Shown here: positions 40,450-53,337 of the stretch, in pieces | How the letters are laid out: each line of letters opens with the position of its first letter | How positions within the stretch are numbered: position 1 is the first letter of the stretch | Origin: Zygnema cylindricum | Taxonomy: Eukaryota; Streptophyta; Zygnematophyceae; Zygnematales; Zygnemataceae | Assembly (NCBI GenBank): GCA_037447655.1 | Contig: JBBHKE010003581.1 | Span: forward strand, 1 to 64,000 | DNA: 64,000 nt | Direction: 5' to 3' | The notes under the pieces: model-generated | The model's database searches: none | Told to the model about the DNA's origin: nothing | What the model saw: the letters and a program-made list of their open reading frames with translations, nothing else | Made by a program: the position numbers and the translations under genes

Positions 40450-43400
40450 TGGAGTCCTGTTCAAGTAGCTTACATTCAAACTGGATGGAACGCTCGCCGA
40501 ATTCAAAAACGAGCGTTTTTTAACTCTGTGAAAAAGCCAACGGAATCCATGCAAGATTGGATTAGCACAGTTGAATTGTCGGCCGGAAAGTGCACCATGA
40601 TAGACGTGCATCTTTTTGACGATGACTTCTTTTTTACCATTTTGGGAGGACTCCCTAAAACCTTTTCCCCTTTCATTTTCTCGCTTGACAATTTATACCG
40701 ATCCAATCCTTTTCACTCCATTTGTATAAAACTTTTGCATGAAGAGACAAAACTTCTCTCTTTTTTTGCTCCAAATATCTCTTATGCAAATGCCTTTATT
40801 GCTGAAAATCAGAAAACTAACTGGGGGGGATGCAGCGTTTGTTTTGCGCTTACTGCAAAACAAAAGGAAATTTCGTTGATGATTGTCGAAAATTGGCGAG
40901 GCGGAAAGCAGGCAAGGCTTCCAATCCCCCTAAAGATGGAGGGAATGCCAACGCTGCTTATGCCACCCCACCAGTTCTTCTCACCCCCCCACTCCCTCCA
41001 CACCCTTCTTTCCCTCCAAATTTTCCTTATTTTCACAATTATTCCCCTTCGCCATCCCTCCTACAATCTTCTAATGCCGCACCGCACTATGCCTCTTCAA
41101 ACTACGATAACCTCCTTTGGTCAACCTCTCTCTCCCCACATTTTCCCTCTAATTATCCCACTCCAGTAACTTCTTCTTTTGTCCTCCTTCCCTCACCACG
41201 ATTTGGATATGGCAATGTTGCCCACCATATCTCAAATTCTCTCACTCCAGATACTCAATTTCCACAAGGGTACGCTTTTCTATCTCAAACCGTGACGATT
41301 GGCTAATAGATAGTGGTGCTAGTCACCACCTTTCACCACGATCCGATTAGTTCACTCACCTTTCTCCTTTATCATATCCTATGCAGATTTGTTTAGGAGA
41401 CGACCACATTCTGTTGGCTACTCATTCTGGCAACGTAAACGTCCCTAATATGTCTATTTACATTCGCAACGTACGCTTTGTTCCTGGTCTAGCTAGGAAT
41501 CTATTTTCTGTCAAAGTCGCCATTTTTGACGGCTTAAAAGTTGAATTTAACAATGATAGTGTAACGTTTCTTGATAGAAAAGACAATAGTACTGTAGGTT
41601 TTAACGTAGCACGAGATTTTATAAACGTCGTACAATCCTATAGTACGCCAACGATATTTGTTTTAAGTGTTATCGTCGAAAGTTTTCCAGTTTGGCATTT
41701 AAGATATGGTCATTTAAATAGCGAAAGTTTGCGTACTTTGCCAAATCTTGTAACCGGAATAAATTCTTTTCCTAACAAATCTTTCGATTTTTCTCATGAT
41801 TGCGTGCAAGGAAAAATGTCGCGTCACTCATTTCCCACTAGCATTACCGTCATCATTGAACCACTTGCACTTGTACATACGGACGTATGTGGTCCCATGC
41901 GCACGCGTGGCTATAGTGGATCCCTTTAGTTTATCACTTTTATTGACCACGCCTCTCGTTTTTCACACATGTATCCAATCTGTCATAAATCTGACACTTT
42001 TGCACGATTTCACGAATTTAACGCTTTTGCACGATTTCAAGAATTTAAGGCTTTGGCAAAAAAAAATCACAACAAACGAATCAAGGTCCTGCGTAGTGAC
42101 AACGCTAGCGAATTTTTGTCTAACCAATTTTTCTGACTTTCTCATGCCCATGGAATCTCGCGTCATTTAACGGCGCCTCGAACGCCACAACAGAACGGAA
42201 TCTCAGAAAGGTACAATCGAACATTACATGACATGTCACGCTCCATGCTGTACTTTTCCAATTTGCATCATAAATTTTGGGCATAGGCTGTCATTTGCGC
42301 GAATTACTTACGCAATCTTTGTCCCACTAACGCTTTACCAAAATCTACTCCAATCGAAGCGTGGTCCTCTGTCAAATCAGATATACGCCACCTTCGAATC
42401 TTTGGATGTGAAGCGTGGTATAAAGACCTCCTCCAATCGGACAACAAATTGGGTGCCCGCGCATTTTGTGGCATTTTCGTTGGGTACGCTCCAAATTCCA
42501 AAGCGTACCGCATCAGGAGTCCTTCTCAAAATCGCGTCATCACTACTAGAGAAGTAACTTTCAACGAAACCCCACTTCTCCAAACCTTGTTTCGTACGCC
42601 CTTCCCTTCCCCTCTTCCCCCATAATCCGACTTTCCCTCCCTCGCCTTCTTTGACCCTCTTCCCCCAAAACTTCCCTTTCAATCTCTTCAGCCATCTGAC
42701 CTCACCTACCTTACATCCTCCCACCCCTCTCGTCCTAATCCTCCCATATTTTTTACCTCGTCATCTTCATGTCCCCCTCCTCCTCCATCTTCTCCTACCC
42801 CCTTTGTTTTCTCAGATGCTCCCATCACTCCTGCCTACCAATTAGCCGCCCTTCCTCTTCATCCTATCACAAATTCCGAAGATACTACCTCCTCGCTCCC
42901 TCTTTTCCAAGATGATCATCTTTTTGACAATCTTTCCCCCACAATATTTTCTCACTCCCCTCTTCATGAGCCTTTTCCTCCTCTTGAGCCTTCACCTTCA
43001 AAGCCTGAGAATTCTTCTCTTCCTGAGCCCTCTCTTTTACCTCGCCCTAACCCCGCTCGCCATATAGTTCCCCCAACTCGGCTTATTACCTCCACAGGCC
43101 ATGCCTTTGTTGCTTATGCTTACTCGGTTGGGGCCTCTACCTCTCTTATTTCAGCCCCCCTCTCTCTCTCTCAAAACTGCCCTAAAATGTCTTGATGCCT
43201 CCTATTGGAAAACTGTCGCTAATGTTGAATTCAATGCTTTAATTTCCAATAAAACATGGAATCTTGTTCCCCTTCCCCTGGAAAAAAGGCAATCGGCTCA
43301 AAATGGGTCTTCCGTGTAATAAAAAAAGCGGATGGATCCGTGGACAAATACAAAGCTCGCTTGGTGGCAAACGGCTCTACCCAAATCAAAGGTATAGATT

Positions 43401-43617
43401 TCACTGAAACCTTTGCTCCAGTTGCACGGTTGACATCTATCCGCACTTTACTTGCTTTAGCCGCTGAACATGATTTTCATGTTCATCAAATAGATGTTAA
43501 GAGTGCCTTTTTAAATGGGATCTTGTCCGAGGACATTTACATGCATCAGCCTGAAGGCTATATTTCTCCTCGAACATCTGGTTTGCCATCTCATTAAAAC
43601 AATCTATGGCTTAAAAC

Positions 43618-44620
43618 AATCTTGTTGAAATCACTGATTTAGGAAAGGTATTTTTTAGGTCTTAATTAAGTAACATAAAGAAAAGCACAGGCAGCCTGCC
43701 TCCACCTTCTCTCTTTAGCCCTTGTACTTCTTTTAGTCACTGAAGGAGAGAGAAGGGGGTGGAGCCATGGATGCCTCAGTTCCATAGGCAGTACTAAAGA
43801 GCGACCTAAATCACTCTCAACAAAAAGGTTCAGTCCGGCAGGACTCGAACCTCCGACTAGCAGATCGAGGCGTAGCCGTCAGCTCTTACAGGTCTGTCGT
43901 AGTAATCCGTTAGGATACATAGGGTTTGATAGCTATTTAAACAGTAGCAAGATCATTTATTGGTTCAACAAAATAACAAATTGAGGACATAGAAACTAGC
44001 TGAGTTTAAGTACACACGAAACAAATGTACCTGACATTTGTTATTTTGAACGGCTAGCATTAAAAGCCAGTTTGGATCCAACGGCCCTCATCATCGCAGA
44101 GATCGTAGAATGGCTGCCTTAGCGTTTTTGAGACGTGACATGACTTTTCGACACGTGGCAAGACATCATTGGGAAGCGGGAATCCCGGGGAGTGCGAGGA
44201 CAAGTCATGAGGAGACAGTCGTCCACTCCATGGCCTTTTCGTACACAAGCCATACAAAAGTACATCAGCCCTACTACCTTTCTCTACAGTAGAGTCTTCA
44301 GATTGGTTCGAACATCAGTACATAGGGGTTGTGAGAGGGGATTAGGACTTAGAGAATTGAAAAGGTAGCCGCCTCTTTCCCAACAAGCTTGTATAAATAT
44401 TGGCAGCTTGCCATTTGATAACTAATAGCCTGGTTGGGCATTTTCAGAGATTATTATTGTTGTGGACTCAGGGGAGTCCAGACTGCATAGGGGTGCTGTC
44501 AGATTGTCTATTTGTCTACTAGGGTAGCAGCTGTTCAAGTTGAAAGTGGGTTATTGAAAAATCTACCTAGAGGCTTCTTTAATTTTGCAGTCCAAATGGG
44601 GGACGCAGAATTGCTAATCC
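43618..44620 (+). mobile_element. solo LTR with 5-bp target duplication
   Basis: The LTR is 43623-44615 (993 bp, starts TGTTGAAATC), flanked by AATCT (43618-43622) and AATCC (44616-44620). Removing the LTR and one flank lets the copia RT of element C read on in frame through a standard KQSPR motif, so the insertion border is exact. It belongs to the family of the 35292-36079 LTR. The last 20 nt carry the ATG (44596) frame MGDAEL with terminal CA changed to CT. Confidence 0.92.
43832..43892 (-). other. tRNA-like sequence inside the solo LTR
   Basis: On the minus strand: AAGAGCTGACGGCTACGCC, GTCGGAGGTTCGAGTCC with a perfect B-box GGTTCGAGTCC, then a TGCCGGACTGA acceptor-like end. The equivalent block in the LTR fragment is at 35296-35345. 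The 5' half is poorly conserved, so this is a tRNA-derived or pol III-like module, not a clear tRNA gene. Confidence 0.4.
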
Positions 44621-45754
44621 CCCCGTTTATGCAACCATACTATAGATGTTATTATGCGAAAAGAAGGATTTACCCGAATTAATGCCAATTTTGGCATTTA
44701 CTCTTGCGGCTATCGCACGTCCTTGATCATTGTTGCCATCATTGTCGATGATCTCCTTGTTGTTGTTCCTTCCCTCTTAGAAATCTCTAGTGTCAAATCT
44801 CTCTTTCAAACCCATTTTGACATGGCCGATCTAGGTGAGCTCACGTATTATTTGGGAATTCAAGTTCCTCGTAACCGCTCAACTGGCACCCTCTCTCTCT
44901 CTTAGGAGACCTTTATCTCTGATCTTTTAGAACGCTTTGGCATGGTAGATTGCTCCTCCCTTTCCACTCCTTAGGATGCGAATGCCCCTCTCCTCTCTTC
45001 CACTGACTCCCTTCTCTCCCCCTCCCTCCATACCACTTACCGCTCGATGGTCGGGGCCCTTATGTACGCCATGCAGGCCACCCGCCCTAACTTGTCGTAA
45101 TTGTCACTAAGCTCAGTCAATTCCTACAGAGTCCTTCCATTGAACATCTTGCCGCAGCCAAACGTGTCTTTTGTTATCTACAACGCACTAAAACTCTTTG
45201 TCTCACATACTCTTCCTCTGGCTCTAGTGCTCTTACGGGTTTTGTTGATTTAGATTAGGCGCAAGATGAGCTTTCTCGTCGTTCCACCACTGGCTTGTGC
45301 TTCTTTTTGGGCAATGGTCTTATCTCTTGGTCATGCAGAAAACAACCTACCACCGCATGCTCCATCATTGGGGCCGAATATATGGCATCTTGTCACGCTG
45401 CCAAGGAAGCTTCGCACTCTGCTTTCCAATCTTGGAATTCCTCTTTCGGCTCCTACTCCTATTTTTTCTGATTCCCAAGGAGCCCTTGCTTTGATCCACA
45501 ATCTTTTTCACCACAAAAGGACGAAACACATCAACATTTAATACCATTACTCTCCGTAGCGGGTCGAAGTTGGCACTCTCCAATTTTTTTATGTCAAATC
45601 TGCCGACCAAGTGGTCGATTATCTCACCAAGTCTCTTCATCGACCTCACTTTGAGCAGCATCGCCTCTCCTCTAGACTTCGTCTTCCTTCTCCTCATGGC
45701 TAAATTTCCTATTTTTCATCTCAATCCACTTCCTAGTTTTCGCTTGAGGGAGGG

Positions 45755-46450
45755 TGTTAAGGGTCATTTAGCGTCGCTTCACATTTTGTCACTCTTGGTC
45801 GCGTCTGTACCTTTCATTTCATGTGTCGATCCACTCTTGACTCTCTTTTGGTCTTGTCCGTACTTGTAATTTCCTACGTCGGTCTAGTCTTGCCGCCCTA
45901 CGTACAAGTCTTTTTGCCGACTTATCATTACCTACGTCGGTCCAGTCTTGACGCCCTAGGTACAAGTCCTTTGGCCGACGATCTCTCTGTTTTTCCTACG
46001 TTTGTTTAATTCTCCGTGTTATGATTCTCTTTTGTATTCTAATTGTGTCGTCGTATTTTTTGTCGCTTGACTCTACGGCGTTACTTTAGGTCTTAATTAC
46101 TTTTCTACATTGCCGCCGTAAAGTCAATCCTTTAGACTCTAGACTACATACGTTAGAATGTAGACTACATACAGTAGAATCTAGTCGTAACGTCAATTAC
46201 GTAAAGTCTCAAACACATTAATTAGAATCTAGACTATGATCCTTTTTGTTACAACGTATCAAAGAGCGCTTAGATTCCACAATAATTAGCAGTGTGTTTT
46301 TTGTATATGAGTGACTTTTCTCATTTAATGAAATCATCCCAAATACAAATCAATTTCTCTCTCCAATGCATTGATCTTTCTCTTGTGTACAATTTCATGG
46401 CTTCCGCCAATCCACCTCCAATACATCCGACTTACATGAGTTCCTCTTCA
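45755..46450 (+). repeat. 3' LTR of copia element C, right border uncertain
   Basis: Begins TGTTAAGGGTCATT after the polypurine tract. Contains repeated CCTACGTCGGTC..TCTTG.CGCCCTA..TACAAGTC units (45875-45975) and a TATA-like TTGTATATGAGTG near 46300. A frame MASANPPPIHPTY starts at 46398 and resembles a gag start, so the LTR end is near or after it; the exact end is not resolved. Confidence 0.55.
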
Positions 46451-47241
46451 TCTGACTCCTATCCTAATTTTTGAGTTTTCACTTCAATATCCGAAAAATT
46501 TATGAGTTCTCGATATCCGATAAAGCCCGCGATAGTTAATTACAATAACTTTATATGCACCATTTCTAAGAAAAAATAGATATTTGGATTCTAAACTTAC
46601 TTTCTATTGCACAGAGAAGAAACAAAATTAAAGAGGCGAACATCCCACAAGAAACTTTTATATTGTCTCTTTATTCCTCCAAATGCCAAAAAACGGAGCA
46701 TAATTAAATATTGAAAATTGTCGAGAGCTGAAAATTGTTACTTTTTTGTTCAAATACAGAACTTTTATTTAATTTCGCCGCCACATAAAATGGAAAACTT
46801 CTTGTACCTCTGTTTTTACAACTGTTCTTTATTTCACAGTTTACCCAAAACTTCTCTGGACAACTTTGCATCAAACCCTAACAAATTTCTAAATTTCTTC
46901 ACTTTTTCAATCCGTCGTCATTTGTCCTATTCATTTTCAAAAAATTAACTCTAATTTAAAGTTTTTTGAGATCAGAAAATAGACAATTCCTACTTTCATG
47001 AAGGTTTTTCTTTCAGAAGTTACCCAAAAACTTAAAAAACTAAAAAAAAACAAAAATCATGTTGCAAGAAGTCCACAATTTTGTGATTTTCTACTTTTTC
47101 ACTTCATGTTACACAAGCCCACAACTTTATAATTTCTAACTTAAAAAAAAAATGAATGGAAAGGTAGAAAACAAGTGAAACAAATGAAAAAATAAATTCT
47201 TAAATTGTTCTTAAAGTTTCTCTTCTATGAAGGGCCGCGGC
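46451..47241. other. intergenic DNA downstream of the GT47 gene
   Basis: AT-rich; should hold the 3' untranslated region of the minus-strand gene ending at 47242. No other gene was seen. Confidence 0.4.
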
Positions 47242-50200
47242 TCATCTTTTTAAAGATCTCAAAAGATATGCTCGCGCCCCATTGGTCGGTTCCGGGCCCG
47301 AAGTAAATGCTTCCTGCAAAAAAAAAAAAGTACATTTTCTATTTTGATGTTAAAAAAAAGTGACTAAAAAAACACAATAAATTCAAATGTAATGTCAAAA
47401 TAAAATTCTTTCTCACAGATTGAACCCTCTAGAAAAACACAAAGATGTGATACGGAAACTTTTTCTTTCAAGAAAACAATTACATTTTATTTTTTTGGTG
47501 TTAAACAATGATTAAGTAAAAAGAATTACAGAATATAAAAAAAAAAATTATGCATGGGGTTAAATGGGTTTTACCTGGACTGTTTCAAGCTCAGTTTGCA
47601 TTTTTTGAAGCTTCCTGGGTGTTTCCAAAACATTGTCAATTACCGTTTTTAGTGTGTCGAGTCGATCGGCATCGATGTTTAAACTGAAATGGCTATGTTC
47701 AAGTTCATCCTATACCATAAAAAAAACGAAACAAAAAAAAAAATCCTTCAACATTGTGGTATAAAATAGCAGGCTTGGAGTAAAAAAAAAAAACAAAAAC
47801 GAAGCAAAAATACGAAAAGAAAAAAAAATTACACCTGCCACAGTTGGTCGTGATCGCGGTAAAAGTTAATAGGAATGCATCCTTCCACTATCGCTTTTAC
47901 GGGACGTGACGTCCATTGGGAATGACCCGGAGGACAAATACAAAAAATAGACTTTTCCCAATCGTTTCGAGTCGCCCATTCGGATTTGACGCCCATCGAC
48001 CATCCGTCAGTGCTTTTATTTTCATACAACTGCAAAAACCCAAGAAAAAGTAAAAATAAGAAGGGAGAGAAACTTTGACTTTAAGGATGCTTTTATTTTC
48101 ATACAACTTTGTAAAAACCAAGGAAAAAGTAAACATAAGAATAGAAAGAAAAAGGAAATGTTCAGGAAATAGTTTAAAGAGAGAAGACAGCTAAACTTTG
48201 GTCTTTATTTTGTTGTTCCTTCTGCTCTGACTCTTAGTTGAACTTTATTGAATAATTTCGTATTTTTTACAAGTTCAAACTTTAGAACATGTATCTTTTT
48301 TCATTATATGTGCTTTCGGATTTCAAACTTCATCCATTTGCCCCCATATTCAAACCAAATCTTATTCTTCAAGATTTCATGACTCTATTGTCCTTCTTTC
48401 CTTCTGCCCAGTTCTCCTTCCCTCCCTCCCGCTCTCGTCCCCCGCCTCTCTCCCTCCCTCCCTCCCTCTCTTCCTCACTCTCTCTTACCTCTAACAATTC
48501 CTTTCGAATGAAATGATTAAAATATGGAATGGGAACTCCATGATGTTGTCCTTTACTAAAACGGAACAGCGCCACGATTGATCGTTTCGAGTCTCCCGGA
48601 CGAACAATTTTGCCACGTGTCGAAATCGGCCGCATCACGATATTGCGATCCGGCATGTAACACGGAATGTCGGGAAACTCCGTGTTTAGGGTAACACCGT
48701 AATTGTACGACAAAGCCTATATCACATAAAAACGTTTTGAAACATATAGAAAAGCATATTAAAAAGAAATGTTTTTGAACATGTAGAAAAAACACATTGT
48801 GAGTTTGTGTCTTTTACATGTCACATGGTTCTTGGTGTCTTTTTTTTTCCCCTTGAATAAGAGAGTTGGGAAATGTACACTTGTGCACACCCAAGATGAA
48901 TAAGTTTAATTTTGGTCTAAACCAATTTGAAGACATGAATTGTTTTATTATTTTTGACATTCGGGTGTTACTGCTGTTTTACCATTGGTTGATTAATAAT
49001 ATAATTCGGCAAATTTAACAGTACAATCTCCTAACAATTCTCCAATTTTCACAAAATCCCGCGGTTTGCAATTACTTGTAGTTAACAGAATATAGTTCAC
49101 TGTTTTGTCGTTATTACACGGTTTAGTATACTTAATTAGTTAGTTTATCTTCTAAATTTCCACAACCGTGCAATATATTCGTAGAATACGGTACTGTAGT
49201 TTGACAAATGATAACTCAAAGTGGGGAAAGGAGCACCAAATTATGCCACTTCAAGTCGACACAAACAAATTATGAATGAATTAGAATAATGAATTCCCTA
49301 GATGGTTTAAGCTTCTCGTTTTTGGTAATAAAATCTTCTATCTCTAATTAAAGTCATAACCAATATTTAAAAAATGAACTCAACTATCACGGAACCATAC
49401 AAAATAATTCATTGAAATGCACAAACGACAAATTCAGTACAAAGAAGGAACATAAAAGACAAAAACAGATAACTATCAAGGTAGACTCTCACCTGAATTC
49501 CTCGTGCTGTAGTCGCGTGACTGCTACGGACCATTTTGTCGCCATTCAGCTGCAAACGTCCAAAATAACAGAGGTAAGGACAGTAGAGCAAGCCGACAAA
49601 TCCTAAGAGCCCTAACAAACAAAAAAGTCAAAGCCTCGACAACATCAAGCAGAAAATAAACTGAGACAGGCCGTACAACAAAGTACATTTTGTAATGATA
49701 CAATCGACCGTACCTGAAAAATATCATCTCGCCGTACAGTGCAGGATCGCAGTACATAACAGCTTGGCATCGTCAGTGGTCGATCTTCGCCGCCGAGAAC
49801 TGATCTCGACCGTTGGATCGACTAAAATACGGATACTTTTCCTGAATTTCATTCAACACATTTCCGACGTTTTTCGGGTGGCCCTTTTCATTTCATCGGG
49901 TCCGTCCTTTCGCGCGTTTAACAGCATGTAACGCGCCGGAAAAAACGGGATGTAAAATAGCGTCGCTTTTTCGGGATCCTTGACTGGTTTCTCCGTACAA
50001 TCATATCGTACAATTCGTACTCTCCTTCGTACTGCTGCGACCACCATCGGATTGGCGCTTTCACCAAGTCAAGATTGTACTCCGTCGAAATTTCGTACAC
50101 GTAAATAAACTCTTCAGATTGGCTTCTTTCGTCGTCGCCTTGCGTAGTTATTTTCAGTAATTCCGACGTTTCCGGAGTTTTGTCGAACAATTTCCGATTC

Positions 50201-50325
50201 ATCGGATTCGAATTTTCAACAATTTCGCTCGCCATGTCGATGTTTTCAACATTTTCAACATTTCTATTCGGATTTTTAATAGCATTTGGGAACTTTTGCG
50301 CATTTAACTCTCTTAAAGTCTCCAT
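47242..50325 (-). CDS. exostosin/GT47-like glycosyltransferase, first exon frameshifted
   Basis: Exons on the minus strand: 50325-49714, 49549-49493, 48716-48489, 48029-47835, 47709-47575, 47313-47242. The last five are clean, GT-AG and all phase 0. Exostosin hallmarks: FIYVYEISTEYN, KDPEKATLFYIPFFPARY, YPYFSRSNGRDQF, then FCICPPGHSQWTSRP, VKAIVEGCIPINF near the C-terminus. GT47 proteins are usually Golgi type II membrane enzymes that build cell-wall or matrix glycans. In the first exon these motifs lie in three successive frames: three apparent one-base losses, about 49995-50010, 49860-49900 and 49800-49815. No membrane anchor is visible; it may lie in an exon beyond the retrotransposon LTR at 50500. 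The clean later exons argue for a real gene with local damage or sequence errors. The start codon is uncertain. Confidence 0.75.
48011..48141. repeat. 77-bp tandem duplication at an exon acceptor
   Basis: TGCTTTTATTTTCATACAAC occurs at 48011 and 48088. The first copy contains the real acceptor and first codons of GT47 exon 4 (LYENKS); the second is its duplicate in the preceding intron and keeps a weak AG acceptor. Confidence 0.7.
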
Positions 50326-50499
50326 GTCTTTAGCAAGTAATTTTAGCTTTTCAATTTGCGGTTACGACTCCTGGGGAAATAATCTCATCCGATTGGACAA
50401 TCTTTTGTCGTACGGTTTTATAGAAGAGGGACATTTGTGACATCCATAACAACAAGGAGACGAATAAAATAATTCGATTCCAAGATCCATCGTTTATAT

Positions 50500-51195
50500 T
50501 GTTGAAGGTCATGGGCATTAAGACTCGGCTGTGATCCACTCCCACTAGGAGTCACACTTGCACCAGCAGGAGCAGGTGGAGCACTAGGGCTAATACGAGC
50601 ACTTGCAATAGGAGCTGAGCCATTATCAGACATGTTAGCGGAAGCAAACCCAAAGAGAAATGCCTAGAAGACTAGATCTATAGTGTAAGATATGTAACTC
50701 CAAACGAAAGAGGTATTTCAACCAAACAAACATGTACTACAAGCAAATTAGAGACAATAGAGCATAAAACACCTTAAACTGTACTCAGTGCTCTCATTTC
50801 CTTAATTCTTGTGTAGAATGTACATTTTCTATTGAATTGATCAATCCTAATTGAACTAAATACTCAAAAGATCTAAAAAACATCTAAAAGATCTAGAAAA
50901 CATCAAAAACGTATGTACATGGTCCACCAGACACCCTACTGACAAAAATCTAAGTGTTTGGACCAGAATTGTCCACTAACAATATCTATACCCTAAAAAT
51001 CCGGGTGATTCTTATCACGTCCACATTCATTAGCGGCCGTTCAAACTAATTTACTAAAAGATAACTATTCGTGTAGATACTACAAAAAATCTATACTAAA
51101 TTTGGTCAATATTGAACAGTTGGTATTCCAATAATTTTCTAAGTCCTAGACTCAAATTTCTAAGACTTACTAAAGCTTACTTTTCAATACTCCCC
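50500..51195 (-). repeat. LTR of copia element E (696 bp)
   Basis: Minus-strand start TATTGAAAAG after the polypurine tract CTTAAGGGGAG; the end CTTCAACA gives an inverted match TGTTGAA. An ATG at 50633 opens a frame (MSDNGSAPIASAR..AHDLQ) that runs 44 codons plus CA to the LTR end, the presumed gag start. The left flank is the upstream region of the GT47 gene. Confidence 0.8.
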
Positions 51196-51211
51196 TTAAG
51201 CTTTAGAAGGC

Positions 51212-53337
51212 TTACTCACTTAGACCACATGCTTTTCGGCAATACTCCAATTTAGGAGCGGGAAGGGCTTTTGTCAACATGTCTGCAACCATTTTCTCAT
51301 CAGGCAAATAACAAAGTTTGACCACTTTTGTAAAAACTTTCTCTCGTACCAAATGCAGCCGAATGTCCATATGTTTACTCTTAAAATGGTGACTTGGGTT
51401 TGTAGCCACCGAAATGGCTGCCTGATTGTCGCACCACATTATTTGTGTCCCGTGTTGCGTAAAATCCAATTCTTGGAGAAATGCCTTAATCCATAGCAAC
51501 TCTTTCAAGGCTGCGCTTGCAGCCATGTATTCGGCTTCCATAGTAGATTGAGCCGTGACCATTTGAAGTTTACTACTCCAACTACAAGTACCACTTCCAA
51601 TCTGAATGACATACCCAGTTGTAGACTTCCTACTAGGCACATCACCATAGCTAACATCACTCCAAGTATTAGTGCTAACCTTGTCCCCTCCCAAAGTAAG
51701 CCAAAGATTTCTAGTCCCAACAAGATACCTTAACACCCTTTTTGCAGCCTCCCAGTCTCTCTTTCGTGGATTTTGCAGACTTCTGCTCAATACACCAACA
51801 GCTGCAGCTATATCGGGCCTAGTGCAATTCATGAAGTAAATTAGACTTCCTACTACTTGTCTGTATGGTACTTGGGACATAAATTTTTGCTCTTCTGCAC
51901 TGAGTTCCTCATCTATTATGACTCCAAACTCATGCTCCATTCCTTCAAGTTTTTGCTTATACTCCATAGGAGTTGCACAACCTTTGGCATCAGCCAAGCC
52001 AAATTTTTCCAACATATTTCCTATTGCTTCTTTTTGAGTTAGCCTAATTATTTTCTTTTCACTATCTCTTTTAACTTGTATTCCAAGGATATATTTTGCC
52101 TCCCCCAAATCCTTCATTTCAAATTGTGAATTAAGAGCGTGTTTTACTCTAGCAATTCCTTCTTTGTTCCTACTAATTAGCAGCAAATCATCAACATACA
52201 CAGCAATGAATATCACCTCATCAAGATTATCACCATACATCACATATACTGAATGATCTGAGCTAATTCTAGTAAACCCTAATCCTATCAAGAACTCATC
52301 TAACTTTCGGTTCCACTGCCTAGGGGCCTATTTTAGGCCATACAATGATTTTAAAAGTCTGCAAACAAGATTTTCTTTTCCTACTTCCTCATAACCCTCA
52401 GGCTGCTTCATATAAATGACCTCATCTAAATCACCATGCAAAAAGGCAGTTTTGACATCCATTTGGTGGATGTCAAAATCCTCTATAGCAGCCAATGTAA
52501 GTAAGATGCGGACAGATGGAAACCTTACAACCGGTGAAAAAGTTTCTTCATAATCTATCCCCTCCTTTTGATTATATCCCTTAGCAACCAAGCGAGCCTT
52601 ATACCTGTCTATGGTATTATCTGGGTTCAATTTTAATTTAAACACCCATTTACTTCCAATAACCTTTCTTCCTGGAGGAAGTTCCACCAGATCCCATGTT
52701 TGGGCCTCCATGATGGACTTCATTTCCTCATTAACCGCTTCCACCCAATGTTCCCTTTCATTGCTCGAAAAATCTTCTTTCAATGTTAATGGCTCTTCTA
52801 TGTGTGCAGAATGAGCAACGGCTGCATTTTCTCCCCTGAGTCGTGCACTTCGCCTCACTCCACCTGGAAATTCTGTCGCTGGTATAGATGGTTGGGTCCT
52901 CCTCCTCGATACATGTGATTCTTCTTGTGATTCAGTTTCAGCTTGAGGTAGAGGAGATTCTACAACTCTTTCAGGCATAACACTTCCTGTTTCTAGTGGA
53001 GAAGATGATTCCAAGTCATTTTGAGTTAAACTAGATGCATTTTCTACATTTTTCTTGAAAAACATAGGATTTCCCTCTAAAAAGATATAATCAACACTTC
53101 TATCTTTATTTTCATCTGTACGCTAACTAAATACATTTATTCATTTTCCCTCATCCTTCACTATGATGTTTTTGGCTACCACAACTCTATTTCTCCTAAT
53201 GTCATAAACTTTATAACCCTTGGCATGATCATCATACCCTAAAAATATGCCTGGTATGCCTTTTGGCTCTAATTTCCATTTTTGTGGATCATTATCTAGC
53301 ATAAATATCTTACTTCCAAAAACTTTGAAGTGACTTA
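51212..53337 (-). pseudogene. copia element E: integrase end, reverse transcriptase and RNase H
   Basis: Integrase C-terminal part (VSHFKVFGSKIF, GIFLGYDDHAKGYKVY) at 53340-53141, then a linker with [19 protein letters not shown] ([50 protein letters not shown] near 52190) and RNase H (STMEAEYMAASAALKELLW, WCDNQAAISVATNP, DMLTKALPAPKL). Only a few lesions: a stop just before the first RT frame and one TAG in YGLK*APRQW near 52329. The same family as B, with the SEFPGG-type linker. Its gag, protease and integrase core are replaced by family F sequence at 53337. Confidence 0.88.

Larger units (their letters stand above)
40450..45754 (+). pseudogene. copia element C: gag-pol remnant split by a solo LTR
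   Basis: A family unlike A/B/D. gag is cut at its start by the LTR of D and begins YIQTGWNARRIQKRAFFNS. The zinc knuckle near 40835 (CAYCKTKGNFVDDC) has Asn for His. The protease motif IDSGASHH is near 41310; integrase lies at 41680-42560 (HLRYGHLNSES, VHTDVCGPM, LRSDNASEF, PQQNGISERYN); a Pro-rich linker to 43230; RT from 43260 (SKWVFRVIKKADGS, DVKSAFLNG). A solo LTR interrupts RT at 43623-44615. RT resumes at 44621 with VDDLL (Val replaces Tyr of YVDD) and RNase H follows to about 45700 with several stops and frameshifts. The tract TTGAGGGAGGG precedes its 3' LTR. Confidence 0.85.
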
